A stretch of DNA of 64,000 nucleotides from an uncultured Alphaproteobacteria bacterium (GCA_934272785.1 CAKQSE010000002.1:1-64000); one strand, 5' to 3'. Positions 1 through 8,606 are shown, numbered from the stretch's first letter. The notes: generated from the sequence alone by a model not told the origin. Translations and numbers: made by a program.

Positions 1-57
1 AATCTATCTGCCGGTGGCATACGTAATTGACCGAAAAATATAGCCAAAATAATAAAG

Positions 58-86
58 TTGAAACTGGGACTTTTATGTGATAGAAT
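58..86 (+). promoter_or_regulatory. Sigma70-type promoter of the RlpA-like gene
   Basis: TTGAAA at 58-63, a 17-nt spacer and TAGAAT at 81-86. The predicted start of transcription is near 93, and a strong Shine-Dalgarno sequence (AAGGAG, about 107-112) precedes the ATG at 120. Confidence 0.6.
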
Positions 87-119
87 CAGAATCATAAGAG
101 AATGTAAGGAGTCCCAACT

Positions 120-1001
120 ATGAAAAAAATCGTTTCATTGGCAGCTTTGACTGCTATCTTGGCGGGTTGCGCGGCCAACAACGCAACCAATGCACCGGCG
201 GGTTACGGTTCTGATGGTTTCGGCGAAGAAACCCTGGTTACCAGCGGCGGCGATCAAAGCCTGAACGCGGCATACCTGATGGCACCGGCACCTAAATACT
301 ATGTTGGCAGCGCATACAAGGTCGAAGATGTTCAGTATATCCCGGCCGAAGATTTAAATTACAACCAGACCGGCATCGCGGGCATTATCCCAACCGAACT
401 GAACGGCACAAAAACCAGCAATGGCGAAACATTTGATGTGAACCAGATGGTCGCAACCAGCAAGACGTTACCACTGCCGACAATTGCACGTGTAACGAAC
501 CTGGATAACGGTCAATCGGTCGTCGTTCGTGTGAACAACCGCGGTCCATTTGTGAATACACGTATTATGGACTTGTCACCGGCCGCCGCCGCACGTATCG
601 GCATGAATGGCCAGTCCAAGGTCCAGGTCCAGGTTATGGCCCAGGAATCCACAGCGGTTAAAAACGCAACAATTGGCGCGAACACACCGGCACAACCGGC
701 AATCGTTGAAACAACGACTGTGACCGAAACGGTCGTTCAGCCGATGCAGAGCGCAACATCTGGCGAATACAGTGTCCAGGTTGCCGCGTTCTATGCCGAA
801 GACAGTGCAGAAAACCTGGCATCTCGTATGCGCACATATGGCGACGCCACCGTTGTCAAAGAAGGCGACATGTACAAGGTTCGTATTGTGAACCTGGATG
901 CGCCCAAGGCACGTGCGGTTATTGACGCCCTGCGTAATAACGAAGGCATGGCCCCAGGCCTGTTAAAGAACGGCCGTTGGATAAACGCCGACAGCATTTA
1001 A
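120..1001 (+). CDS. RlpA-like SPOR-domain lipoprotein, probably not catalytic
   Basis: A 293-aa lipoprotein with signal peptide and lipobox ILAGC (Cys17), followed by a double-psi beta-barrel domain (about 75-175) and a C-terminal SPOR domain (about 217-275). RlpA proteins are septal lytic transglycosylases that cut glycan strands lacking stem peptides; SPOR domains recruit them to such glycans. The family motif around NGETFD keeps Glu103 and Asp106. The usual His of TAAHKTLP is Ser114 (VATSKTLP), and the usual Asp of NDRGPF is Asn140 (NNRGPF). By spacing (E+11, then +26) these match the residues I recall as catalytic in Pseudomonas RlpA, so this copy may be a structural or glycan-binding protein. 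It is a single gene with its own promoter and terminator. Family membership is confident; loss of activity is inferred. Confidence 0.88.
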   Translation: MKKIVSLAALTAILAGCAANNATNAPAGYGSDGFGEETLVTSGGDQSLNAAYLMAPAPKYYVGSAYKVEDVQYIPAEDLNYNQTGIAGIIPTELNGTKTSNGETFDVNQMVATSKTLPLPTIARVTNLDNGQSVVVRVNNRGPFVNTRIMDLSPAAAARIGMNGQSKVQVQVMAQESTAVKNATIGANTPAQPAIVETTTVTETVVQPMQSATSGEYSVQVAAFYAEDSAENLASRMRTYGDATVVKEGDMYKVRIVNLDAPKARAVIDALRNNEGMAPGLLKNGRWINADSI

Positions 1002-1002
1002 A

Positions 1003-1028
1003 AAACGCCCCACCGGGGCGTTTTTTTA
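1003..1028 (+). terminator. Intrinsic terminator of the RlpA-like gene
   Basis: ACGCCCC-ACC-GGGGCGT stem followed by a run of T, starting two bases after the stop codon. Confidence 0.85.
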
Positions 1029-2060
1029 TTAGAGAGCAACGCGCAGAGAGCAGAGAGCAATGATAAAGTGAGTAAGTGATAGAGTGATATAGTGATATAG
1101 TTTTAGAATAGAGAAATTAAAAACTTGTCATTCCTGCGCAGGCAGGAATAGGGTCTTTAAAATTACTTCTGTTCACTGTTGCAGAATATACGATACGTAA
1201 AATATGCCCCTAACCACACAACACGCGTCATACCGACGAAGGTCGGTATCCATTGCGTTCCCTTGGTTGGTCATAATGTGGCAATTAGTCCCCAATAATG
1301 AACACCGCAAAATTCTGTTGTTGGCTCGCGTCCGCTCGCACTACATAGTCCCTATTCCTGCCTTTGCCCACCCACGGAATTTATCAATTCCGCGGGGCCC
1401 GGAGCAGGAATGACAAGTTTTTAAGTTTTTTTCTACGAACATATTTCATTTTCTGCGGAATATTATTTTTAAGTCGTCATACCGGAGCAGGCCGGTATCC
1501 ATTGCCCCGCAGGGACTGATAATACCACTACCCCGTCCGCCCGGGGTGTCCACCCCGACCCGGGCCCTGCAAAATTGTCAAATTTTGTGGGTGGTTCCGT
1601 GGAGGAGTCCCGCGTAGCGGGGAGGTGGTCTTTTTTATACATATACCAACATTACGGATTCTCAAGACCACCCCGGCACTGCGTGCCACCCCTCCACCGG
1701 AGGGGAACTTAGTCCGTTTTTACTCTTGTCATTCTGGGGCTTGTCCGGGTCCCGCAAAATCGTCAGATTTTGTGGGTGGCGTGCCCAGAATCCAGGTCTG
1801 TGATGTTGCGAGCTGCGCGAGCACACTCATTGCTCTCTGCTCTCTACACTCTGCTCTCTAAAATAGAACGACACCCCGGTGCTTCGCACCACCCCTCTGG
1901 CCAGAGGGAAACTTGGTCCGCGACAAGAAAAAAAACATGCGCGCCGATGGCGCGCGTCATTGCTCTCTGCTCTCTACACTCTGCTCTCTATAAAAAAATA
2001 CCCCGCCGGATGCATCGCTGGCAAGTGATACAGAAAGGAACGGTGGGGTATTTTATTCTG
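1029..2060. repeat. Repeat island with dispersed-repeat copy A
   Basis: No credible gene over about 1.1 kb. It starts with a GAGAGCAGAG-rich tract (1030-1062), then the head AGTGAGTAAGTGATAGAGTG (from 1067). Next come a palindrome GTCATTCCTGCGCAGGCAGG (from 1127) and a body shared with copies at 14386-14747 and 62318-62727, ending near 1415. After that are REP-like palindromes (1227-1253 and 1474-1503), two copies of a GC hairpin unit (about 1667-1712 and 1870-1925) and two copies of the tail CATTGCTCTCTGCTCTCTAC (from 1828 and from 1958). Short open frames on both strands here are rich in repeat-derived peptides and lack ribosome binding sites, so I do not call genes. Confidence 0.8.
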
Positions 2061-2133
2061 CGCACCATGGCAAGTGTCATTATGACGGGGGATCCTTGCC
2101 ATGATACATCAGAAACTCTGGTGTCCGCAGATG

Positions 2134-2430
2134 CTATGTCAGCGGACATGCTGTTGTGAACTGATACGTGCCTGTGTCATCGGTAAAATCCATATTCGCT
2201 GGCGCATACATCCAACATTTTGCGCCATGCGACGTCCCGCTCAGACACGATGGAATATTCGAACTGGTGGCCTTGTAAAAGTTGGTGCACGCCGCACCCG
2301 ACAGAACAACATATTTATCCACGACGGCAATGTATCCTGTGGGGCATGTTGTTGACGGCGCGGCGGCGTTTGCAACACTAGACAACACACTTGCAACCAA
2401 AACACACATAAATATTTGTAAAACTCTCAT
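2134..2430 (-). CDS. Small secreted Cys-containing protein, operon gene 3
   Basis: 98 aa with a clear signal peptide (hydrophobic core, cleavage after VANAA). The mature part has five cysteines and a KCWMYAP motif resembling the NCW-x-R-x-x-SP motif of the two upstream proteins. The ATG at 2430 follows a GGGGGCGC ribosome binding site. It is the last gene of a three-gene minus-strand operon with a 13-nt gap to its neighbour. I do not recognise a named family; it is probably periplasmic or surface-exposed with disulfides. Function unknown. Confidence 0.7.
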   Translation of the reverse strand: MRVLQIFMCVLVASVLSSVANAAAPSTTCPTGYIAVVDKYVVLSGAACTNFYKATSSNIPSCLSGTSHGAKCWMYAPANMDFTDDTGTYQFTTACPLT

Positions 2431-2443
2431 CTGTGCGCCCCCT

Positions 2444-2938
2444 TTAGTTCAGGTCAATACTGCTGATATAACCCGATATGATATTGTTAAAGTATGCGTT
2501 CCACAGCGTGCCACCCCACGTTGTGCTGCAAGAGCATTTGTTTGCACACGCATCTGTGCTGTCTGTATGGGTGGACACATAAATCCACTTTGACCGAAAT
2601 GGTGATACCATTCGACACCAGCAATTGACACCGGTAAAATTACCAATATCGTTACCGCTTTTTATACTGGTGGCGGGGCTGTCACCACTCTCGCTAAATC
2701 CGCACAACCCAACGGCATAGAACACACCAACCACGGTTGTTGGTGTCGTGTCCAAATCGCCCTTTTTCAACGTATACGTCCATTCGGTTGAATTTGTTGC
2801 GTGCGAGGTTGTAACGCTATACTGTGCGGGATTTAGTGATGACATACTTACATATCCCTTGTACGCACATTCATTGACGGCAAATGCACCCGCACAGATT
2901 GCAAAAAACGATACAGATGATAACAGTATTTTCCACAT
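2444..2938 (-). CDS. Secreted Cys-rich protein, operon gene 2
   Basis: 164 aa starting at the ATG at 2938, which begins a signal peptide (MWKILLSSVSFFAICAGAFA). The frame extends upstream, but that extension would bury the signal peptide. The mature protein has about ten cysteines. Around residues 113-150 it carries the motif VNCWCRMVSP followed by a W and DS..AC...C, shared with operon gene 1 (SNCWARVLSP, then DS..GC...C). The two are therefore likely paralogues in tandem. Exported, disulfide-rich, function unknown. Confidence 0.72.
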   Translation of the reverse strand: MWKILLSSVSFFAICAGAFAVNECAYKGYVSMSSLNPAQYSVTTSHATNSTEWTYTLKKGDLDTTPTTVVGVFYAVGLCGFSESGDSPATSIKSGNDIGNFTGVNCWCRMVSPFRSKWIYVSTHTDSTDACANKCSCSTTWGGTLWNAYFNNIISGYISSIDLN

Positions 2939-2961
2939 TTTTGCTATTCCATCGCTATGAT

Positions 2962-3444
2962 TTAGTATTTTATGCCCGCTGTTCCGGTGACCGACTTTAA
3001 TAAATTTGCTGTCGATATACTGGGGGCAGTGACACCAGTGCCCCATTCAAAACTGTCCCCACCGGCCAAGCGTGCACAATATTTATGACATCCCACCACA
3101 GAATCCATGTGTGTTCCATCTACCAGGACCCACATGCCAACCACGGGGGACAAAACACGTGCCCAACAGTTACTGCCTGGCTTGGTTGAAATTGTCGCCG
3201 CCAGCGAACCGACTGCGGCGCCCGATGCGGTCGTGGCAGAACACTGAACAATCCCGGACAATGGGGTGCTGGTTCCATTTGTTGTGCAACTACGTCGCCA
3301 GTCTGACACGTTTTCCGCATTTGTGACCGTACTCGTGCACGTTGTCCCCGACGCATTCAGCAATACACATCTGGTTGCGGCATATGCCGGGGCGGCGATG
3401 GCCGTCAACATGCATGCGATAAAGACTGTTTTTCTGGTGTTCAT
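2962..3444 (-). CDS. Secreted Cys-rich protein, operon gene 1
   Basis: 160 aa with a signal peptide cleaved near APAYA-A. The mature part is Thr/Ser/Ala-rich with about eight cysteines and the same NCW-x-R-x-x-SP ... W ... DS-x-x-x-C-x-x-x-C signature as operon gene 2, residues about 95-125. The ATG at 3444 has a GGGGGGG ribosome binding site 3 bases upstream. It is the first gene of the three-gene operon 3444-2134. The only promoter I see lies at 3512-3541, between two perfect inverted repeats, so expression could be switched by inversion (see findings). Function unknown. Confidence 0.75.
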   Translation of the reverse strand: MNTRKTVFIACMLTAIAAPAYAATRCVLLNASGTTCTSTVTNAENVSDWRRSCTTNGTSTPLSGIVQCSATTASGAAVGSLAATISTKPGSNCWARVLSPVVGMWVLVDGTHMDSVVGCHKYCARLAGGDSFEWGTGVTAPSISTANLLKSVTGTAGIKY

Positions 3445-3464
3445 TTCCCCCCCGAAAACTTGGT

Positions 3465-3585
3465 CATGCCGAAAAAAAACGGTGGTTTAGATTCGACATG
3501 GATTTATTGGGATAATATCCCGCTTTTCCGGGCTTTGTCAAGGCTATTTTATGCCGAATCTAAACCACCGTTTTTTTTCGGCATG
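3465..3585. repeat. Perfect 31-bp inverted repeat flanking a promoter
   Basis: The left arm 3465-3495 (CATGCCGAAAAAAAACGGTG...) and right arm 3555-3585 are exact reverse complements over 31 bp. They are separated by 59 bp that contain a complete promoter pointing at the secreted-protein operon. Possible explanations are an invertible promoter, a miniature transposon-like insertion, or a cruciform-forming regulatory site. No recombinase gene lies in the window. Confidence 0.85.
3512..3541 (-). promoter_or_regulatory. Promoter of the secreted Cys-protein operon
   Basis: On the minus strand TTGACA (3541-3536), an 18-nt spacer and TATTAT (3517-3512). The predicted start is near 3505, so the left inverted-repeat arm lies in the untranslated leader and the right arm upstream of the -35 box. 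Confidence 0.65.
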
Positions 3586-4038
3586 TTTTTTTGGACGTTT
3601 TTGCCCAGATTCTTGCGGGATTCAGACCTTTTAATTCGGCATAAATTTTTATGTTTTTTTGTGAATTTTTTCAGGTGGGAAATCATACCCATTGTGACTT
3701 TTATCATCTGATTTTCTATTTTTGCCACCCCACCGAATCGCCAACCGCGATCATAATTTGTCCCTGTGCGTTGTCCCTTTAATATAACGACACCCCGGCA
3801 CTTCGTGCCCCCCCCTCCAACGGAGGGGAACTCGGTCCGCGACAAAAAAATAAGCGCGCCGATGGCGCGCAACATTGCTCTTTGCTCTCTACACTCTGCA
3901 CTCTCTATGAAAAAACGCGCCCTGGGCGCGTTTTTTTTAAATGGAATGTCGTTTCGCACGGCTACACGTAACCTGCGCTGACGCTTGGTTTCATCACCGA
4001 TTGATTTTGCATACGCAAAATCCGGTGACACCATTCCA
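3586..4038. repeat. Repeat-filled gap before ssb
   Basis: No gene. It holds a GC hairpin unit (about 3789-3846, ACACCCCGGCACTTCGTGCC) also found at 1667-1712 and 1870-1925, and a CATTGCTCTTTGCTCTCTAC tract (3873-3907). There is a terminator-like hairpin (3909-3938) and then an AT-rich element of about 104 bp with short inverted ends at 3938 and 4040 that abuts the ssb stop codon. Confidence 0.65.
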
Positions 4039-4058
4039 TTAAAATGGAATGTCGTCAC
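3938..4058. repeat. Short inverted-repeat element touching the ssb stop codon
   Basis: AAATGGAATGTCGT at 3938-3951 recurs inverted as ACCATTCCATT at about 4030-4040 and directly at 4042-4055, the last codons of ssb (DDIPF). As a result the end of ssb and the adjoining sequence form a hairpin at about 4023-4058. The interior contains the palindrome GATTTTGCATACGCAAAATC. It is probably a miniature element that inserted at or copied the ssb end. Confidence 0.5.
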
Positions 4059-4491
4059 CAATGTCGGCAACGGAAATCTCTTCGCGTGGGGCCGGGGCCG
4101 CCGCGGGTGCGTCACCCATTCCCTGGGAATCCAGGCTCTTGGCACCAGACAGGATAACCATCTGGCCTGCGAATTGATTCAAGACAACCTCGGTCGTAAA
4201 GACGTCTGCGCCCTGTTGATTTTGCCATTTGCGCGTGCGCAGCGAACCTTCCAGATACAGTTTTGTGCCCTTTTGCAACATGCGTTCTGCGACATCAACC
4301 AGGTTAGGATTGAAAATCACAACACGATGCCATTCTGTTTGTTCCTTTTGTTCACCGGTCGCACGGTCGCGCCATCTGTCCGATGTTGCCAATGAAAAGC
4401 TGACGACTTTTTGTCCGCTCTGCATTGTGCGCACCTGGGGATCCTGGCCAACATTGCCAACCAATATCACTTTATTTATGCTGCCTGCCAT
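4039..4491 (-). CDS. ssb: Single-stranded DNA-binding protein
   Basis: 150 aa with an N-terminal OB fold (about 4-112; [20 protein letters not shown] is typical of bacterial SSB), a short Ala/Pro-rich linker and the acidic tip DDIPF. That tip recruits replication and repair partners. It binds single-stranded DNA as a tetramer during replication, recombination and repair. The ATG at 4491 is chosen because it begins the conserved MAGSINK and has GGAAG upstream. It is divergent from rho. A repeat element abuts the stop codon. Confidence 0.97.
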   Translation of the reverse strand: MAGSINKVILVGNVGQDPQVRTMQSGQKVVSFSLATSDRWRDRATGEQKEQTEWHRVVIFNPNLVDVAERMLQKGTKLYLEGSLRTRKWQNQQGADVFTTEVVLNQFAGQMVILSGAKSLDSQGMGDAPAAAPAPREEISVADIGDDIPF

Positions 4492-4665
4492 GTTTCTACT
4501 TCCTTTGTTTAATTGTATGTTTAATGAAAGCAATTACACGCCTAAAAAGCAAGTAAAAATAACAAATCTTGACTTTTACGGACAAAAAGCGTATAATACG
4601 TGGGCTAAATAGATAAACACAGGGTGCAAATTCTTGCATACCCACCCCCACAAAAGGATTTATTC

Positions 4666-5934
<1,269 letters not shown>

Positions 5935-5963
5935 AAAAAACGGGGCAATGCCCCGTTTTTGTT
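5935..5963 (+). terminator. Intrinsic terminator of rho
   Basis: CGGGGC-AAT-GCCCCG stem with an A run before and a T run after, directly behind the rho stop codon. Confidence 0.88.
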
Positions 5964-5976
5964 TGGAAACAACACA

Positions 5977-6201
5977 ATGAAAATATATCTGATTGCGGCG
6001 GTTGCCGCATTTATTTTATTTGCGTTTTACGCCGGGGTGCGCATTGGCACACTGGGGTGCGAACGCGCCGCATCGCGCGCCGCAATAACGCAACAAAACC
6101 GCATTATTCAACACCAGGAACAGATAAATGAAAAAACTATGCATACTGGCATGCGCGATATTCGTCGCATCTTGCGCGAAAAATACACCATTGCCGAATA
6201 A
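5977..6201 (+). CDS. Spanin-like inner-membrane protein (Rz-like)
   Basis: 74 aa starting at ATG 5977 with GGAAAC upstream. Residues 3-22 form one membrane segment (IYLIAAVAAFILFAFYAG). The rest (25-74) is charged, Gln/Arg-rich and likely helical in the periplasm. The 3' end overlaps a second small gene in another frame that encodes a lipoprotein, the layout of phage Rz/Rz1 (i-spanin and o-spanin). Phage spanins fuse inner and outer membranes at lysis. No holin, endolysin or other phage gene is adjacent, so it may be a domesticated remnant or an unrelated two-part envelope bridge. The similarity is architectural, not from sequence comparison. Confidence 0.6.
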   Translation: MKIYLIAAVAAFILFAFYAGVRIGTLGCERAASRAAITQQNRIIQHQEQINEKTMHTGMRDIRRILREKYTIAE

Positions 6202-6313
6202 CACATGTCCGCCATGCACGCCAATATATGGGCGCGCAAATGACTGGGGCCAAATCAGTGACGATTTGGCCCGCAATATTTACCGACATAATTTGATGTG
6301 TGACGAATTTTAG
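6128..6313 (+). CDS. Small lipoprotein overlapping the Rz-like gene (Rz1-like)
   Basis: 61 aa with a signal peptide and lipobox FVASC (Cys16). The mature lipoprotein is short with several Pro and Cys (NTCPPCTP). AGGA 8-11 nt upstream of the ATG supports initiation inside the preceding gene, overlapping it by 74 nt in a different frame. Short Pro-containing lipoproteins embedded in or overlapping the inner-membrane partner's gene are the signature of o-spanins. It ends tail-to-tail with the ureohydrolase gene, overlapping 4 nt. Confidence 0.6.
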   Translation: MKKLCILACAIFVASCAKNTPLPNNTCPPCTPIYGRANDWGQISDDLARNIYRHNLMCDEF

Positions 6314-7152
6314 TCCGCCATTGCAATGCCAACCAATTCGCGAACGATTTCCGCGCTTTGCGCGTCATCGTCACGTGGTGCATATTCCACAAATTCAAAA
6401 CTGTGTGCGTCCGGCGCAAATGCGTGCACCAACTGGCGCGCCGTATCCAGGGACAGACCGTCCGGCTCTGGCACCAGAACGGACCTAAACACATTTGCGT
6501 CAATCGCATCAAAGTCAAACGACACAACATATGGACGACCATCAATCTGGCGAATAATTTCGCCGATAACTGCATCGACCTTTTCTGGCATGTCTAAATC
6601 CAACGGCGTGCGCATAAATATATTATTCTGGTTCACGCATTCGATTTCGGCCGGTTCATAAGAGCGCGAGCCCAAATAAAACACATTTTCCGGACGCAGT
6701 GCTGGCACACGTGCCTGCAGCCCCAGCCAACGCTCGTCCCCCTGGCCCAGCAATGCCCGAACGTTTGTCCCATGTGGCGCACCAGACGCCTGGGCACGGG
6801 ACGATTCCGGTGTGTGAATATCCAAATGCGCATCAATATAGACCAGGCACAAATCAGAATTTCCCATACGGTCCGCCAGTGCCGCGAAATGCCCGAAATT
6901 CACCGAGTGATCACCACCAATCAATACGTGTGGCGTATGCGGGGTCGACGCATAAATCTTGCGCTGAATCAAGAAATTTTCACCGAACCGATCGGTTGAC
7001 CACAATTCGGCATCGTATGGATCGGCCGCGACCACGGTCCAGTTTGCGTCTGGATACATTTTACGCACCGCCGCCGGTGCCAACGCCGGTCCACCCAGCA
7101 CCAGTTGTGCGGTTGCGCCGCGCCCATACTCTATTCCAAATAAAGATTTCAT
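6310..7152 (-). CDS. Arginase/agmatinase-family ureohydrolase
   Basis: 280 aa. The binuclear-manganese motifs of the family are present: GGDHS (about 98-102), DAHLDIH (about 126-132) and SFDFDAID (about 217-224), together with the VPEPDG segment. Members hydrolyse guanidino compounds such as arginine, agmatine or formiminoglutamate to give urea or formamide. The substrate cannot be assigned by eye. The start codon overlaps the stop of the upstream gene (ATGA), implying translational coupling to a secreted protein, an unusual partner for a cytosolic enzyme. Confidence 0.9.
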   Translation of the reverse strand: MKSLFGIEYGRGATAQLVLGGPALAPAAVRKMYPDANWTVVAADPYDAELWSTDRFGENFLIQRKIYASTPHTPHVLIGGDHSVNFGHFAALADRMGNSDLCLVYIDAHLDIHTPESSRAQASGAPHGTNVRALLGQGDERWLGLQARVPALRPENVFYLGSRSYEPAEIECVNQNNIFMRTPLDLDMPEKVDAVIGEIIRQIDGRPYVVSFDFDAIDANVFRSVLVPEPDGLSLDTARQLVHAFAPDAHSFEFVEYAPRDDDAQSAEIVRELVGIAMAD

Positions 7153-8213
7153 TTATAAGACTCCACTATACTCTGGGCGGCATTTTTTATTTTTTGCAGC
7201 GATTTTTCATACGTTGCACAGTCACGCGCAATCTCTGAACGATAAACATCACGCAGGTTTGCCGCCATATAAAAGCACCCACGTAAATGCTGCACACAAT
7301 AGTCATGACCGGTTACAAATGCGTTTTGACCACGCACCCTGCTCTCGGTCCCGGCCCAGTCAATGTTCAACGCATTATCCAGGTTTTCCCATGAATTTTC
7401 GCCAGAATATTTTCCAACTGCATCCATCCAATACTGACTCATTTCCGCGTCTGTCCAATGCTTCGTGGTCCGCATAGTCAATATTTGCTTTATCAGTGCA
7501 TCAATATCCGTCTGGTATTGCGAATCGATTTGCGCCAAGCGCGCACTGCAATAACAACGATTATACGCGGTATTTTCACGCTGGCAATATCCGTTCATGC
7601 ATTCCGTATAATCGGCCAGGCACCGCACCGACGATATTGCGTCGCCGTCGGTCGTGATTGTATTGGTCGTGGCCGTATCGGTGCGATCCACCGTTACTGT
7701 GTTGTCACGCCCACTGCGCGCGACGACGTTACGCGTTGACACGCCACGTGTGGTTCCCGATGCGACACTGCCAGTGGCCGCCGACGTGCGCATGCCCATT
7801 GATGAATTTGTCGCACTGCGTGCGGTCGTGCGACGCGCGACAACGCGGCGTGCAGCCTGGCCATATGTGCCAGACGACGAAACATTTGTGTTCGTGGCAA
7901 CCGCACTGCGCGCCGATGACGACGCACCACGCGCAACCACGCGACGCGATGTCGTGCCCGATGTAGTATTGGCCGGCACGGTCCGCGTTAAAACGTCAAT
8001 CTGGTTTGTGGATTGGGACGGCGTTGTCCCCGGATTTAAATTAGTGCGCATTTTATTGTTCATATACGGATACAGGTTGTTATATGTATTCGCACTGACG
8101 TAATTTGATGCGGCGGCGCCACTGCGCGTGGTGGCACAAATTCCGCCCCCGGTTGCCATGGCAACAATAACAAAAGCGGCAAAAAATCGGACCAACCTGT
8201 TCATATATCGCAT
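7149..8213 (-). CDS. Secreted protein with RRVVAR repeats and a Cys-rich C-domain
   Basis: 354 aa with an N-terminal signal peptide (an alternative start MNRLVRFF lies at 8204). The middle, about 85-180, is low-complexity Ser/Thr/Ala/Arg sequence. It contains three spaced repeats, SRRVVARGASSSARSA, ARRVVARRTTARSA and TRNVVARS. The C-terminal 160 residues are ordered, with about eight cysteines (CLADYTECMNGYCQ, YNRCYCSARL, YCVQHLRGC), and look like a compact disulfide-bonded helical domain. Not recognised. It is translationally coupled to the ureohydrolase downstream. The Arg-rich repeats might bind an acidic polymer, but that is speculation. Confidence 0.75.
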   Translation of the reverse strand: MRYMNRLVRFFAAFVIVAMATGGGICATTRSGAAASNYVSANTYNNLYPYMNNKMRTNLNPGTTPSQSTNQIDVLTRTVPANTTSGTTSRRVVARGASSSARSAVATNTNVSSSGTYGQAARRVVARRTTARSATNSSMGMRTSAATGSVASGTTRGVSTRNVVARSGRDNTVTVDRTDTATTNTITTDGDAISSVRCLADYTECMNGYCQRENTAYNRCYCSARLAQIDSQYQTDIDALIKQILTMRTTKHWTDAEMSQYWMDAVGKYSGENSWENLDNALNIDWAGTESRVRGQNAFVTGHDYCVQHLRGCFYMAANLRDVYRSEIARDCATYEKSLQKIKNAAQSIVESYK

Positions 8214-8300
8214 GATATAAACTTTTACCCCCTGCGTTCAAGCATAAAATAATATAAACATTTGCAATTCAAAAAATTGCTGTTATAATTGCAGACGTTT

Positions 8301-8377
8301 CGGGGCGTAGCTCAGTCTGGTAGAGTGCTTGCTTTGGGAGCAAGATGTCGAAGGTTCGAATCCTTTCGCCCCGACCA
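8301..8377 (+). tRNA. tRNA-Pro (TGG)
   Basis: 77 nt including encoded CCA. Acceptor stem CGGGGCG/CGCCCCG, anticodon loop TTTGGGA with anticodon TGG, T-loop GGTTCGAATCC. A TATAAT box lies at about 8283-8288. Confidence 0.97.
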
Positions 8378-8383
8378 AAAAAT

Positions 8384-8412
8384 AACAAACGACCACTTTG
8401 GGTCGTTTTTTA
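8384..8412 (+). terminator. Terminator after tRNA-Pro
   Basis: AACGACC-ACTTT-GGGTCGTT followed by a T run. The gap from here to 8590 holds no gene. It contains a T-arm-like fragment (about 8419-8436) and small palindromes. Confidence 0.8.
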
Positions 8413-8606
8413 TTTTTTCCGCGGGACGCGGATTCGAACTTGGTTCTCATCTTTCCCTCGTTGTGGCACGCCACAACTGCGGGGCATTCGTGACGGTTTG
8501 GTCGCGCTATGCGCGCCCGCACCTACTCATTGTCGCCCCATACCATAGTTTTCACGTCCAGAAACAAATCGCTTTTATTTGTGGGGCGGTGGGGTATAAT
8601 CGGGGT

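Noticed and set aside
1204..2593. Several open frames of 60-130 codons on both strands in the repeat island
   Set aside because: They overlap one another, lack ribosome binding sites and coincide with repeat units and hairpins; their peptides mirror the palindromes.
3549..4145. 198-codon minus-strand frame through the gap before ssb
   Set aside because: It spans repeats, a terminator and the inverted-repeat arm and overlaps the ssb end; no signal of coding.
8283..8522. Minus-strand frame across tRNA-Pro and its downstream region
   Set aside because: It is an antisense reading of the tRNA and its terminator, a common artefact.
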